This document shows, piece by piece, positions 1-9,097 of a DNA stretch of 64,000 nt (position 1 is its first letter; each line of letters opens with the position of its first letter). The position numbers were made by a program, and so were the translations under genes. The notes under the pieces are model-generated. The model saw nothing but the letters and a program-made list of their open reading frames with translations. It made no database searches and was not told where the DNA came from. The stretch lies in assembly GCA_029219465.1 (NCBI GenBank), contig JAQXTL010000014.1:23443-87442 (forward strand), given 5' to 3'. This DNA is from Methanobacteriaceae archaeon. GTDB taxonomy: Archaea; Methanobacteriota; Methanobacteria; Methanobacteriales; Methanobacteriaceae.

Positions 1-37
1 TTGGCCCTGGTTCTAGTATTATAAAGGAGATATTACT

Positions 38-721
38 ATGAATCAAGAAACAAACTTTGAAAAAGCGCTAGAAGCAATTAGAAATGGTGAATTTGTACTA
101 GTTTTTGATGACGATGACAGAGAAGGCGAAGTAGATATGATTATCGCATCCGAATTCGTAACTCCAAAATCTATTGCTACTATGAGAAATGATGCAGGTG
201 GATTAATCTGTAACTGTTTACACGGCGATTTCTGTGATGAAATTAAATTACCATTCATGGTAGACATTATGAATGCTGCAAGTGAAAAATATCCTGATTT
301 AGCTAAACTTGCACCAAATGATATTCCATACGATGAGAGATCTTCATTCTCTATTTGGGTAAATCACAGAGACTCATTTACTGGTGTTACTGACCATGAC
401 AGAGCAATGACTATCAGTGAAGCTGCTATAATGATGAAAGAAGAAAGATTCGATGAATTTGGAGCAACTTTCAGATCACCTGGACACGTATGTCTTTTAA
501 GAGGTGCTGACGGTCTTGTTAAAAATAGAAGAGGACACACTGAAATCGGTCTTGCTTTATGTGAAATGGCAGGAGTTACTCCTGTTTGTGTAGTTTGTGA
601 AATGATGGATGGTGAAACCGGACAAGCTACATCCGTTGCTGATGCTCGTAAATACGCTGAAGAAAACGGTTTAATCTTACTTAAAGGTGAAGACATCATT
701 AATAAATATTTAGAAGAATAA
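38..721 (+). CDS. ribB: 3,4-dihydroxy-2-butanone 4-phosphate synthase
   Basis: Converts ribulose 5-phosphate to 3,4-dihydroxy-2-butanone 4-phosphate plus formate, supplying the four-carbon unit of riboflavin and thus of FAD and F420-type cofactor chemistry; cytosolic. The 227-residue length is that of a stand-alone RibB without a GTP cyclohydrolase II domain, the usual archaeal form. Visible hallmarks are the acidic metal/substrate loop DDDDREGEVDM (residues 24-34), TGVTDHDRAMTI (115-126), RSPGH (146-150) and GHTE (166-169), which carry the catalytic acidic and histidine residues of the family. The ATG is preceded by a strong AAGGAGAT Shine-Dalgarno sequence at about 24-31. The gene ends in a hairpin shared with the converging downstream gene. 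Confidence 0.97.
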   Translation: MNQETNFEKALEAIRNGEFVLVFDDDDREGEVDMIIASEFVTPKSIATMRNDAGGLICNCLHGDFCDEIKLPFMVDIMNAASEKYPDLAKLAPNDIPYDERSSFSIWVNHRDSFTGVTDHDRAMTISEAAIMMKEERFDEFGATFRSPGHVCLLRGADGLVKNRRGHTEIGLALCEMAGVTPVCVVCEMMDGETGQATSVADARKYAEENGLILLKGEDIINKYLEE

Positions 722-739
722 GCTAATTTCCATTAGCTT
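720..739. terminator. shared hairpin terminator between converging genes
   Basis: AAGCTAAT (720-727) and ATTAGCTT (732-739) form a perfect 8-bp stem with a TTCC loop, followed by T residues on the + strand. The stop codons of both flanking genes lie at or in the stem, so the element probably ends transcription in both directions. Confidence 0.7.
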
Positions 740-1133
740 TTTCTGCAATATAATTTGCAATAAATTGGGTTATTTGCTGGAGTTTATATGAATTGTAAAT
801 TCCAAAAGCAATATATTTCCCATCTTTCATTCTAATTTCCAAACCATCCCTAACTTCTTTTGATTTAGTTATTGAAGCTATTGTATTCCATTTAATGCGT
901 AATGTTTTAGTGTTAAGTGCATTTTCAATATGAATACCGTCATCCAATATTCTAACTGTTTTTATAATACGGCGATTGTTTTTTTTACCAATTTGGATAT
1001 TTCCGTCATCATCAAAAACATAATCAGGAATGATACATGATGTTTTCCAGCCCTGTTTCATTTTTTTTAAAATATGGACTTTATCCTTTTTTGTTAGTTT
1101 AACACCAGTTTTAGGGCTTAAATTAAGTGCCAT
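723..1133 (-). CDS. Conserved hypothetical protein, PH-like fold suspected
   Basis: A 136-residue soluble protein that I do not recognise by name. The N-terminal half is basic (many Lys); the C-terminal half (about 60-130) alternates short hydrophobic strands, ending in a helix containing YKLQQITQFIANYI, an arrangement like small PH-like domains. That fold guess is inference from the strand-rich pattern only. Its ATG shares one base with the TAA stop of the upstream CobB/CobQ-like gene (TAATG overlap), so the two are almost certainly cotranscribed and translationally coupled. No signal peptide or membrane segment is seen. Confidence 0.75.
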   Translation of the reverse strand: MALNLSPKTGVKLTKKDKVHILKKMKQGWKTSCIIPDYVFDDDGNIQIGKKNNRRIIKTVRILDDGIHIENALNTKTLRIKWNTIASITKSKEVRDGLEIRMKDGKYIAFGIYNSYKLQQITQFIANYIAEKANGN

Positions 1134-2629
1134 TATATCATCTTCTGTTTAATTTCATCAAATGAGTATATTTTTTCAAATTCAACTTCTCTTGCCATGC
1201 TGATTATTTCATCAACATTTAAGTTGTTTTCAACTAATTCCATTGAGTGTTTTGTAAACAGTTCGTATCTGATTTCAACTTCAGGGATAAATCCTCTCAT
1301 GTCTGCAGATTTCAATTTAGGCAATTTCATTACTTTGTCTACATTTGTATTGTTTTTGATAAATGGAACAACATCATTGAAAATTTCTTCATTGTATACT
1401 TTATTAAGTAATATTGCTTCTACAGGAACACCAAATTTTTCAAGCATATTTGCATGTGAAACTAAATCTATTGCAGCAGATTCTATTCCTCCTTTGTTAA
1501 CTCCTGAAACTAGTATCATCGGGATTTTTGATGACATTGCAATTTCAGCTGCAGAGTATGGTACTTTTTCATTTAAAAGTCCTGTAAATACGCTCATTAC
1601 TCCTTCAATCAAAACAATATCATAGTCTGAAGAATTAAGTTTTGCTATTGTAGACTGGATATCCATCCAACCGAGATGGCCAATTTTTATAGATGAGAAG
1701 TCTTCCATTTTTCCTTTTGTTAAGTATAGTCCTGGTATAATATCACGAACATCTGGACCTACTTTTAGTAGTGCAACTTTATATCCTCTTTTTCTTAAAG
1801 CACCTGCAAGTCCTGTAACAATGAATGTTTTACCTGAATCAGACCCGTTACTTCCAATCATCAAGTATTTTGGTTTATTGGTTTTTTTATCTAATTTTGG
1901 AACTTTTATGTTAGTGTTAATTCCAACTTCACTATGTAAAAATTTTATTACATTTTTGTTTCTATTGTAGATATCATCAATATCCTTAGCATCTATTTGT
2001 TCCAATAAATTTTTTACAAGAACAGAATTTTCATCCAATATGTTATGAATCATAGTACCGATTACATTACCATCATCATTACATGCACCTGAAAAAATAT
2101 TGTATTGCTTATCTTTGTTGGTATCACCATAGTTCATTCTTTGAACCTGTGAGTAGAACAGTGGTTTGGCATCTCCTTCAACCTTACCGTAGGTGTGAGT
2201 GTGAAAACCGTCAACATCTTCTTTTTGATTTTTAACAAAAAATGAATTGTCAATTACTTTTGCCTTAACACGATCACTTGTTATTAAAGGTGAAAAATTA
2301 ACGTCAATTAGCCCTAAACCTTCTTTTATAATTGGTACTGGAGATTTTCTTCCAATATCTATCTGATTGGATAATAGTTGAAATCCTGCACAAATTCCAA
2401 TAATAGGCTTTCCATCACGAGCCATTTTTTTAATTTCACTGTTTAGGCCCATATCGATGCTGTTTGATTCAATTAATGTTCCACCTGGAATGATTAATGC
2501 ATCAAGCTCTTCACTAGCTTTCAAACCATCAACAAGACCATTTTCTTTAACAATATCTGTTGGTAAATTTCCAAAATCTTCAAATCCTGGAACTGCTCCA
2601 CTAACATAAGCAAGTCCGATTCTTGTCAT
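1133..2629 (-). CDS. CobB/CobQ-like amidotransferase with reversed domain order
   Basis: A 498-residue two-domain protein. Residues about 1-200 form a class I glutamine amidotransferase of the CobB/CobQ type: GICAGFQ with nucleophile Cys80, GFHTHTYG (His143/His145) and GTMIHN (His195). Residues about 250-498 form a dethiobiotin-synthetase-like P-loop domain with GSNGSDSGKT (259-268). Classical CobB, CobQ and CfbB carry the ATPase domain first and the glutaminase last, so this is the opposite order. The likely chemistry is ATP-dependent amidation of a carboxylate, possibly on a tetrapyrrole, but I would not name it CfbB or CbiA. GAGG lies just upstream of the ATG, and a TATA-like TTTATAATT sits in the 89-bp gap after gatA. 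Confidence 0.8.
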   Translation of the reverse strand: MTRIGLAYVSGAVPGFEDFGNLPTDIVKENGLVDGLKASEELDALIIPGGTLIESNSIDMGLNSEIKKMARDGKPIIGICAGFQLLSNQIDIGRKSPVPIIKEGLGLIDVNFSPLITSDRVKAKVIDNSFFVKNQKEDVDGFHTHTYGKVEGDAKPLFYSQVQRMNYGDTNKDKQYNIFSGACNDDGNVIGTMIHNILDENSVLVKNLLEQIDAKDIDDIYNRNKNVIKFLHSEVGINTNIKVPKLDKKTNKPKYLMIGSNGSDSGKTFIVTGLAGALRKRGYKVALLKVGPDVRDIIPGLYLTKGKMEDFSSIKIGHLGWMDIQSTIAKLNSSDYDIVLIEGVMSVFTGLLNEKVPYSAAEIAMSSKIPMILVSGVNKGGIESAAIDLVSHANMLEKFGVPVEAILLNKVYNEEIFNDVVPFIKNNTNVDKVMKLPKLKSADMRGFIPEVEIRYELFTKHSMELVENNLNVDEIISMAREVEFEKIYSFDEIKQKMI

Positions 2630-2718
2630 AAAATAACCTCTTAATAATCTATTATTCTTTTTGAATTATAAAAATTAGAGGTACATTTCAAGTGTAAAAT
2701 AAATAAGAAAAAAAGAGT

Positions 2719-4089
2719 TTATTGAGTGTTTTCAAATACACTCATAGCTTTAATAATTTTTAAATCATCTAATGGTTTTGCTTGTAATTGTAATCCTACT
2801 GGAATACCATCTACTTTACCTGCTGGTATGCTTGCTGCAGGAATACCTGCTAAGTTAGCAATTACAGTTAAAATATCGTAAGCATACATTTCCATTGGTT
2901 CTAATTCACTACCAATTTCGTGAGGAAGTTTAGGTACGGTTGGACCAACAATTAAATCTACATTTTCAAGCATTGAAGTAATTTCAGATCTGATTACAGA
3001 TCTTGCTTTTAAAGCTTGTTTGTAGTATTTACCACTAAATTCAGCTTCAGCAATATGTGAACCTATTTTGATTCTTCTAAGTACTTCGTCTCCACATACT
3101 TCTTCGATTCTAGAACCATATTCTCTTCCATCGTATTTTCTGGTTGCAGAGAAGAATTCTACATAGTTGATTAAGTAATAGGTTGGTAAACATAAGTCAA
3201 TGTAGTCAAAGCTTACTTCAACAAGTTCAGCACCTGCTTCAACTAATTTGTTAATAGCTTGGTTTACAGTTTTGTTGATTTCATCATCAGTTACATCGAT
3301 GAATTCTTTACATACTGCAATTTTCATACCTTCTAAGCTAGTGTCATCTAATACGCTGGTAAAGTCAGGTTTATCCCAGTCAAGAGTGGTACATTCAGTT
3401 TCATCGTATTTTGCAATAGTATTTAATGCAAGTGCAATACCACTTACGTCATTGGATAAAGGTCCAATTTGGTCTAAACTCATTGACAAATCGAGTAATC
3501 CTTGTCTTGAAACTGCTCCGTAAGTTGGTTTAAATCCAACTACACCACAATGGGATGCTGGGTTTCTGATAGATCCACCAGTGTCAGATCCGATGGTAAT
3601 ATCACACATTTCTCCAGCGATTGCAGCTGCACATCCTCCAGAGGAACCTCCAGGAATTCTACCCATAGCTGCTGGGTTTTGTGTAGGTCCGTAGTATGAA
3701 GTTTCAGTTGAACTTCCTGCTGCAAATTCATCCATGTTTAGAATACCAATGATAATTCCATCTTCATCTAAAATTTCTTTAACAACAGTTGCATTGTAAC
3801 TTCCAAGATAGTCTTCTAAAGTTTTTGAAGCTGCTGAGATAACTAAATCTTCAACATTAATGTTTGCTTTAATACCGAATACCAATCCAGCTAAAGCACC
3901 AACTTCTTGGCCGTTTGCAATTTTTTCATCAATAGCCTCTGCTTGTTTTAACGCATTTTCATAATTTAATTCAATAAATGCATTAATGTTTTCGTTATTT
4001 TCGTCAATAACTTCAATGAAGCTTTCTACATTTTCTTTAGCTGTCATTTCTCCATTTTTGATGGAGTTTAATTTTTCAATAACGCTCAT
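2719..4089 (-). CDS. gatA: Asp-tRNA(Asn)/Glu-tRNA(Gln) amidotransferase subunit A
   Basis: Glutaminase subunit of GatCAB, which hydrolyses an amide to deliver ammonia for converting misacylated Asp-tRNA(Asn) (and in some species Glu-tRNA(Gln)) to the amidated form. The amidase-signature triad is visible: Lys74 in FGIKANINVE, cis-Ser149 in GGSSGG, and nucleophile Ser173 in GSDTGGS. Length of 456 residues is normal. The window also carries an archaeal aspS, consistent with a non-discriminating AspRS feeding this enzyme; archaea make Gln-tRNA with GatDE, so Asn-tRNA formation is the likelier job here. It is transcribed away from the ECF transporter genes, from a 178-bp divergent intergenic region. 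Confidence 0.96.
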   Translation of the reverse strand: MSVIEKLNSIKNGEMTAKENVESFIEVIDENNENINAFIELNYENALKQAEAIDEKIANGQEVGALAGLVFGIKANINVEDLVISAASKTLEDYLGSYNATVVKEILDEDGIIIGILNMDEFAAGSSTETSYYGPTQNPAAMGRIPGGSSGGCAAAIAGEMCDITIGSDTGGSIRNPASHCGVVGFKPTYGAVSRQGLLDLSMSLDQIGPLSNDVSGIALALNTIAKYDETECTTLDWDKPDFTSVLDDTSLEGMKIAVCKEFIDVTDDEINKTVNQAINKLVEAGAELVEVSFDYIDLCLPTYYLINYVEFFSATRKYDGREYGSRIEEVCGDEVLRRIKIGSHIAEAEFSGKYYKQALKARSVIRSEITSMLENVDLIVGPTVPKLPHEIGSELEPMEMYAYDILTVIANLAGIPAASIPAGKVDGIPVGLQLQAKPLDDLKIIKAMSVFENTQ

Positions 4090-4267
4090 TAAAACACCTA
4101 ATAATCGTAAGTTATAATATTATTAGTTTATTTTTTAAGGTTTATAAACTTGCTTTTTTTAAACTTGGAGTTTTTTTTAAAATGTTAAATACTTTAATGA
4201 TTAGATATATAATAACATTTAATAATTTTCAAATATATTTTAATCAATAAAAGTGTAGAATGATAAC

Positions 4268-5101
4268 ATGGAACTTACAGATATTCATCCGGGAATTTAC
4301 ATATGCTACTATTTGATTCTCGTGTTGTTTGCATTTATTTTCAACAATCCTTTCTTTAGTCTTACATTTTTATTGTTAATGATTGTATTAATTTATCTTC
4401 AGGATTTAAGTTCCCAGTTAAAAAGTACATTGATGTTTTACATTCCAATGGCTGTTTTAATAATCATTCTAAATCCTCTGTTTAATAAAACAGGTGCTCA
4501 CAAAATCTATCTTTTTTCAAATTTCTTTATTACCTATGAAGCTTTGATTTATGGGATTTTAATGGCTATTTAACTTTTAATTATCCTTTTGGTATTTACT
4601 TCATACAATAAATCAGTTTCATACCAGGATATGCTTTACATCTTTTCTAAAAAGCTTCCAGTTGTGTCAATGATTATTGTTATGGCGCTACGTTTTGTTC
4701 CGCTAATTACTAATAGGGCAAGAGAAATTGGAAAGATTCACAAACCATCTCTTAAAGATGATTCTTTTATTAATAAAGCAAAATCTAAAGGTAAGGTAAT
4801 GGGAATAACCGTTGCATGGTCTTTGGAAGAATCCATGTTTACTGCTAAATCAATGAAATCACGTGGTTATGGCAGTTCTAAGAGAACCTGTTATTTGTCT
4901 TATAAGTTATCACAAATTGATTATGCTTTAATTGCTTTAATTAGTGTTTGTGTAGCTATTTTATCTTACGGATTAATCAATGGAATTGGTATAATTACAA
5001 TTTATCCTTCAATTAATTTTTCATTTACTCAAATACCCGTTAATATTTATTATTTTGTATTTATTGTATTTGTTATCTCCATTGATTTTTTTAGAAATTA
5101 G
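4268..5101 (+). pseudogene. ecfT: ECF transporter T component, interrupted by in-frame TAA
   Basis: Transmembrane coupling subunit of an energy-coupling factor importer. The reading frame runs from the ATG at 4268 to 5101 but is broken by one in-frame TAA at 4571-4573; the part after it (from a possible TTG at 4589) is in exactly the same frame. The first 101 residues hold several hydrophobic helices. The second part carries the cytoplasmic coupling region, including SKKLPVV, RFVPLI and the SRGYGSS motif (family A-R-G type, binds the ATPases), then two further helices. Only one base change separates it from an intact 277-residue EcfT. Either a recent nonsense mutation, a sequence error, or readthrough explains it; the partner genes downstream look intact. 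Confidence 0.8.
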
Positions 5102-5113
5102 GGAGGTAATCCA

Positions 5114-6730
5114 ATGGCGTTAATTGAGTTTAATAATTTTAGTTTCAAATATAATGAATCTGAAGATAATATTCTAAGTGATATTAATTTAGAAGTTGAA
5201 TCAGGTGATTTTGTATTAATTTGCGGTCCGTCTGGTTGCGGTAAAACAACACTTCTTAGTAATTTAAAAAAAGAATTGCTTCCAAATGGTATTCGCTCAG
5301 GGGATGTTAAATATGATAACTGTTCTGTTGGCGATTTGGATGAATTAGTATCAGCATGTGATATAGGATATCTTTTCCAAAATCCTGATGCTCAAATTGT
5401 TACTGATAGTGTAATTCAAGAAATTGCATTTCCTTTGGAAAACATAGGAACTCCTACTGAAGAGATAAGAAACAGAATATCGGAGCTTGTTTCATTTTTT
5501 GGAATCAATGAGATATTACACAAAAATGTTGATGAACTATCCAACGGACAAAAACAGCTTGTAAATCTTTGTTCTTTATTGGTTTTAAGACCTAAAGTTT
5601 TAATTTTAGATGAACCTTTATCTCAGCTTGATCCGATTACTTCATACAAAATATTATCAATTATTAGAAGATTAAATGAGGAATTTTCAATTACAATAAT
5701 CATGAGTGAACATCAGCTTGATAATATTTTCCCGCTTTGTGATAAGGTTGTCTTTTTAAACAATGGTCAGATTGAATTTAATGACAATCCACGTGATGTA
5801 TGTAAAAATATGAAGGATGATATGGTTTATGGACATTTTCTACCTTCAATTTGTAAAATATACAAGCTATTAGTTGATAATAATCCATCTTTAGCTAATT
5901 TGGATATTCCACTTAATATTCGTGAAGCAAGAAGGTTTTTAAATAAAGTTCCTAGTGATATTATAACTTCTAGTTGTAATTTGGAATTTAGTTATGATTC
6001 AAGTAATGAAACTCTTATTAAAATGAAGAATGTCTATTTTGCTTATGAAAAACACAATCTAATTATTAAAAACTTAAATTTTGATTTAAGAAAATGGGAT
6101 TACGCAGCTATTGTTGGAAGTAACGGTTGTGGAAAATCAACATTGCTTCAGATATTAACAGGTCTTATTGATCCAATTAAAGGAAAGGTAAAATCCAAAA
6201 AAGACCTTAGCGTTGCTTATGTTCATCAAAATCCGATGATTCATTTTTCCCATGATACTGTAAAGGAAGAATTAGTTGAAGATAATGAAAATAATTCTAA
6301 TTTCAAAAACCTTGTAGAATTTTTCCAAATTGAAGATTTACTAAATCAACATCCTTATGACTGCAGTGGAGGAGAACAGCAAAAAATCGTTATTGTTAAG
6401 GCACTTTTGAAAAACCCTGATGTTTTGGTTTTAGATGAACCGACCAAATGTTTGGATCCAATTTCATCTAAAATAATTTCAGATAAATTAAAAACACTAC
6501 ACAATGAGGGTTTAACAATTATTATGGTCTCTCACGACTTGGATTTTGTTGCAAACAACTGTAACAGATGTTTAATGCTATTTGATAAAACTATCCAAGT
6601 AGATAATCATCCTAAAAATATATTTGTTGAAAATAATTTTTACACAACATTTGTTAACAGAATGGTTAAGGACCATCTTAACTGCGCTGTTACCATTGGA
6701 GATGTTGCTCAAATTTGGAATTTAAAGTGA
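5114..6730 (+). CDS. ecfA: ECF transporter ATPase, two ABC domains fused
   Basis: Energises uptake by the ECF importer. A single 538-residue chain contains two complete ABC ATPase domains, which in many systems are separate EcfA1 and EcfA2. Domain 1 has Walker A GPSGCGKTT (38-46), signature LSNGQ and Walker B VLILDEP. Domain 2 has Walker A GSNGCGKST (about 334-342), signature CSGGEQQ, Walker B VLVLDEP and the switch-like MVSHD. A very strong GGGAGGT Shine-Dalgarno at 5101-5107 precedes the ATG, so translation does not depend on the interrupted upstream gene. It sits between the T and S components in one operon. Confidence 0.93.
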   Translation: MALIEFNNFSFKYNESEDNILSDINLEVESGDFVLICGPSGCGKTTLLSNLKKELLPNGIRSGDVKYDNCSVGDLDELVSACDIGYLFQNPDAQIVTDSVIQEIAFPLENIGTPTEEIRNRISELVSFFGINEILHKNVDELSNGQKQLVNLCSLLVLRPKVLILDEPLSQLDPITSYKILSIIRRLNEEFSITIIMSEHQLDNIFPLCDKVVFLNNGQIEFNDNPRDVCKNMKDDMVYGHFLPSICKIYKLLVDNNPSLANLDIPLNIREARRFLNKVPSDIITSSCNLEFSYDSSNETLIKMKNVYFAYEKHNLIIKNLNFDLRKWDYAAIVGSNGCGKSTLLQILTGLIDPIKGKVKSKKDLSVAYVHQNPMIHFSHDTVKEELVEDNENNSNFKNLVEFFQIEDLLNQHPYDCSGGEQQKIVIVKALLKNPDVLVLDEPTKCLDPISSKIISDKLKTLHNEGLTIIMVSHDLDFVANNCNRCLMLFDKTIQVDNHPKNIFVENNFYTTFVNRMVKDHLNCAVTIGDVAQIWNLK

Positions 6731-6734
6731 TAAT

Positions 6735-7340
6735 ATGGAAATATCAATGTTAATAACTATGGTTTTGTCAATTCTTCTTATTGTTGGAGTTATTTATTCA
6801 ATTTTTAAGATGTTTGAAAACTCAAAACCTACTACTGAATCTATTGTGCTTTTGGCAATTTTAATTGCTACTGCATCTATTGGACGTTTGATTTTAATTT
6901 CAATACCTTCTGTAAATCTACAATCATTCATTGTTATTATGGCAGGTATTGTTTTTGGTAAAAAAGAAGGATTTATCGTTGGTTCTTTATCTGCTCTTGT
7001 AACCGCAATGATTTTAGGAATTGGCCCTTGGGTTGTCTTCCAGATGATTGGATGGGGATTAATGGGACTTACTGCAGGTTTAATAGCTGAAAAATTAGAT
7101 AATATTGTTTTCAGAGTTGCATTTGGATTAGCATGGGGATTATTATACGGATGGATTGCTGATTTAAGTGGAATTTTCTATTTAGGTTCTATCAATTTAG
7201 GATCAGTTTTAGGTTTGTTTATATCCAGTTTCCCATTTGATATGTTGCACGGAGTTTCCAATGCTGTATTATTGGCAGTTTTCTACAACTGGTTTAAAAA
7301 GATATTTTTAAGATCAAAAACCAAATACTTACCCCAATAG
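6735..7340 (+). CDS. ECF transporter substrate-binding (S) component
   Basis: A 201-residue integral membrane protein with about six hydrophobic helices and short loops, the size and topology of ECF S components, encoded 4 bp after the ATPase. The central stretch with FGKKEGFIVGSLSALVTAM followed by GPWVVFQMIGWGLMG resembles the GPWTPWQM-type region I associate with CbrT-like (predicted cobalamin) S components. The substrate cannot be proven from sequence; cobalamin or a related vitamin is a reasonable guess in a methanogen, where corrinoids are used by methyltransferases. The stop codon lies inside the following terminator stem. Confidence 0.82.
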   Translation: MEISMLITMVLSILLIVGVIYSIFKMFENSKPTTESIVLLAILIATASIGRLILISIPSVNLQSFIVIMAGIVFGKKEGFIVGSLSALVTAMILGIGPWVVFQMIGWGLMGLTAGLIAEKLDNIVFRVAFGLAWGLLYGWIADLSGIFYLGSINLGSVLGLFISSFPFDMLHGVSNAVLLAVFYNWFKKIFLRSKTKYLPQ

Positions 7341-7362
7341 CTTTTTTAAGCTATTCTTTTTT
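7336..7362 (+). terminator. terminator after the ECF operon
   Basis: AATAGCTT (7336-7343), loop TTTT, AAGCTATT (7348-7355), followed by a run of T residues. The perfect 8-bp stem plus T tract marks the end of the ECF transporter operon. Confidence 0.8.
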
Positions 7363-7686
7363 TCTTTTTAGTAAAATTTTTAAATACATTTTTTTTATCT
7401 TATTTGTTGATAATACTTACATAATCTTTGAAATCTTTTTTTATATAATTTTATGATGTTTTAAATTAACTCTATTTTTTTGAAATATGTGGGTTTGATA
7501 AAGTTAAATGATTGATTTCACAGTTGTGTTTTTTCATCTTTTTGCAGTTTAGAAATATTTATATTTAAATTACATACAATATTTAATTAAGAAATTTTTC
7601 TTTTGTAGATGGAATTTTTTTATAATTTTAAAAATTTTTCTCTCTGATAAAGAATTTTTTATAGCAAACCATAGGGGTCATTTTTC
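7363..7686. other. gene-free AT-rich spacer
   Basis: About 320 bp of very AT-rich sequence between the ECF operon and the ATPase gene. I see no convincing coding frame, RNA gene or repeat. The last 40 bp hold the presumed promoter of the downstream ATPase, with TATA-like TTTTTTATAG near 7655. Confidence 0.5.
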
Positions 7687-8922
7687 ATGTCAAATAATTT
7701 GATTAAACGTGCGGCATATGTTAATCAGTTAAAGGATTATGTCAATACTGATTTTGTTAAGGTATATACAGGTATTAGAAGGTCAGGTAAAACCAGTTTA
7801 ATGTATAATATTATTGACGAGCTTAAATCAATGGGGGTTAAAGACGAAAATATCATCTTCATTTCATTTGAATCAAGGGAATATAATCAAATCGATAGTA
7901 GTGAGAAATTGGATGAAATAGTTTACAATAAAACCGAAAATATCAAAGGGAAGATATATCTTTTTTTTGATGAAATCCAGCAAGTTAAAGGTTGGGAAAA
8001 ATCTATAAACAGTTATCGTGTTTCTATTGACAGTGATATATACATTACAGGTTCAAATTCAAAGTTGCTATCTGGTGAGCTTGCCACACTCCTGACTGGA
8101 AGGTTTTTAACAATTAATGTGTATCCATTTTCATTCAAAGAGTTTATCCAGTATAAAAATGAAATTGAAGGTGTTGAAATAAACGAATACTCAATAGCTA
8201 AACTATATGATGAGTACTTCAATTTCGGAGGCATGCCTGGTATTTTGACATTGGGAAGTAATGAGTTTAAAAAAATGGCTTTAAAAGACATTTACAACTC
8301 AATTCTTTTTGAAGATATCGTTACAAGATTTAAGATAAATAATATTGACTTGCTACAGCGTTTCAGCAGATATATGATTTCAAGCACTGGCGAAATATTT
8401 TCATCTAAAAGCATAAAAAATTATCTTAAAAGCAATGACATCTATACTTCTCAGGACACACTACTTAAATATAATAGCTATTTAAATCAGTCATTTTTTA
8501 TCTCCAAATGCAAATGCTTTGAGCTTAAAGGAAGAAAAGAAATGAAAATCCTTGGAAAATATTATCTGATGGATCATGGATTTCATCATGCCCTAATTGA
8601 AGACAACATCTTAAAAGTAACTAAAATTCTTGAAACAATTGTTTATATTGAACTTCTTAGAAGAGGATATAAGGTCAATGTAGGAAGAAATCCTGATGAT
8701 ACCGAAGTGGATTTTGTTTGTGAAAAATCAGGTAAATACAAATATATTCAGGTATCTTACAGATTATCTAGTGAAAAAACACTGAAACGTGAAATTAATC
8801 CATTACTTCGCATACCTGATAAATATGAATCTATACTTATAACAACTGAAAACCATGACTTCTCTAAAGATGGAGTCAAACATCTAAACATTATTGATTT
8901 CTTATGTGGAAATGATGTATAA
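7687..8922 (+). CDS. AAA_14 / DUF4143 ATPase
   Basis: A 411-residue member of the widespread archaeal and bacterial ATPase family with an N-terminal AAA+ domain and a C-terminal DUF4143 domain related to restriction-endonuclease folds. Walker A is GIRRSGKTS (29-37), Walker B is YLFFDEIQ (about 95-102), and ITGSNSKLLSGE with TGRF is the family's sensor region. The C-terminus has the typical nuclease-like pattern, with DTEVDFVCE about residue 340 and a later strand-helix. Cellular role is not established; members are often scattered, recently exchanged genes. It stands alone with no operon partner, and starts at ATG about 30 bp after a TATA-like element. Confidence 0.88.
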   Translation: MSNNLIKRAAYVNQLKDYVNTDFVKVYTGIRRSGKTSLMYNIIDELKSMGVKDENIIFISFESREYNQIDSSEKLDEIVYNKTENIKGKIYLFFDEIQQVKGWEKSINSYRVSIDSDIYITGSNSKLLSGELATLLTGRFLTINVYPFSFKEFIQYKNEIEGVEINEYSIAKLYDEYFNFGGMPGILTLGSNEFKKMALKDIYNSILFEDIVTRFKINNIDLLQRFSRYMISSTGEIFSSKSIKNYLKSNDIYTSQDTLLKYNSYLNQSFFISKCKCFELKGRKEMKILGKYYLMDHGFHHALIEDNILKVTKILETIVYIELLRRGYKVNVGRNPDDTEVDFVCEKSGKYKYIQVSYRLSSEKTLKREINPLLRIPDKYESILITTENHDFSKDGVKHLNIIDFLCGNDV

Positions 8923-9097
8923 TGCATAGACATAAGATTTTTGAGGTTTTGGAGAATGGTTGCTTGTCATAATTATTTTAATGTTCTATTGACTTCATAA
9001 TTAATATCTAACTTCAATAGTAAAAAATCTCAAATATCAATACAGCGATATTCACGATAAGCATACATATAATTTAGAAGTGATATAATTATTAATC

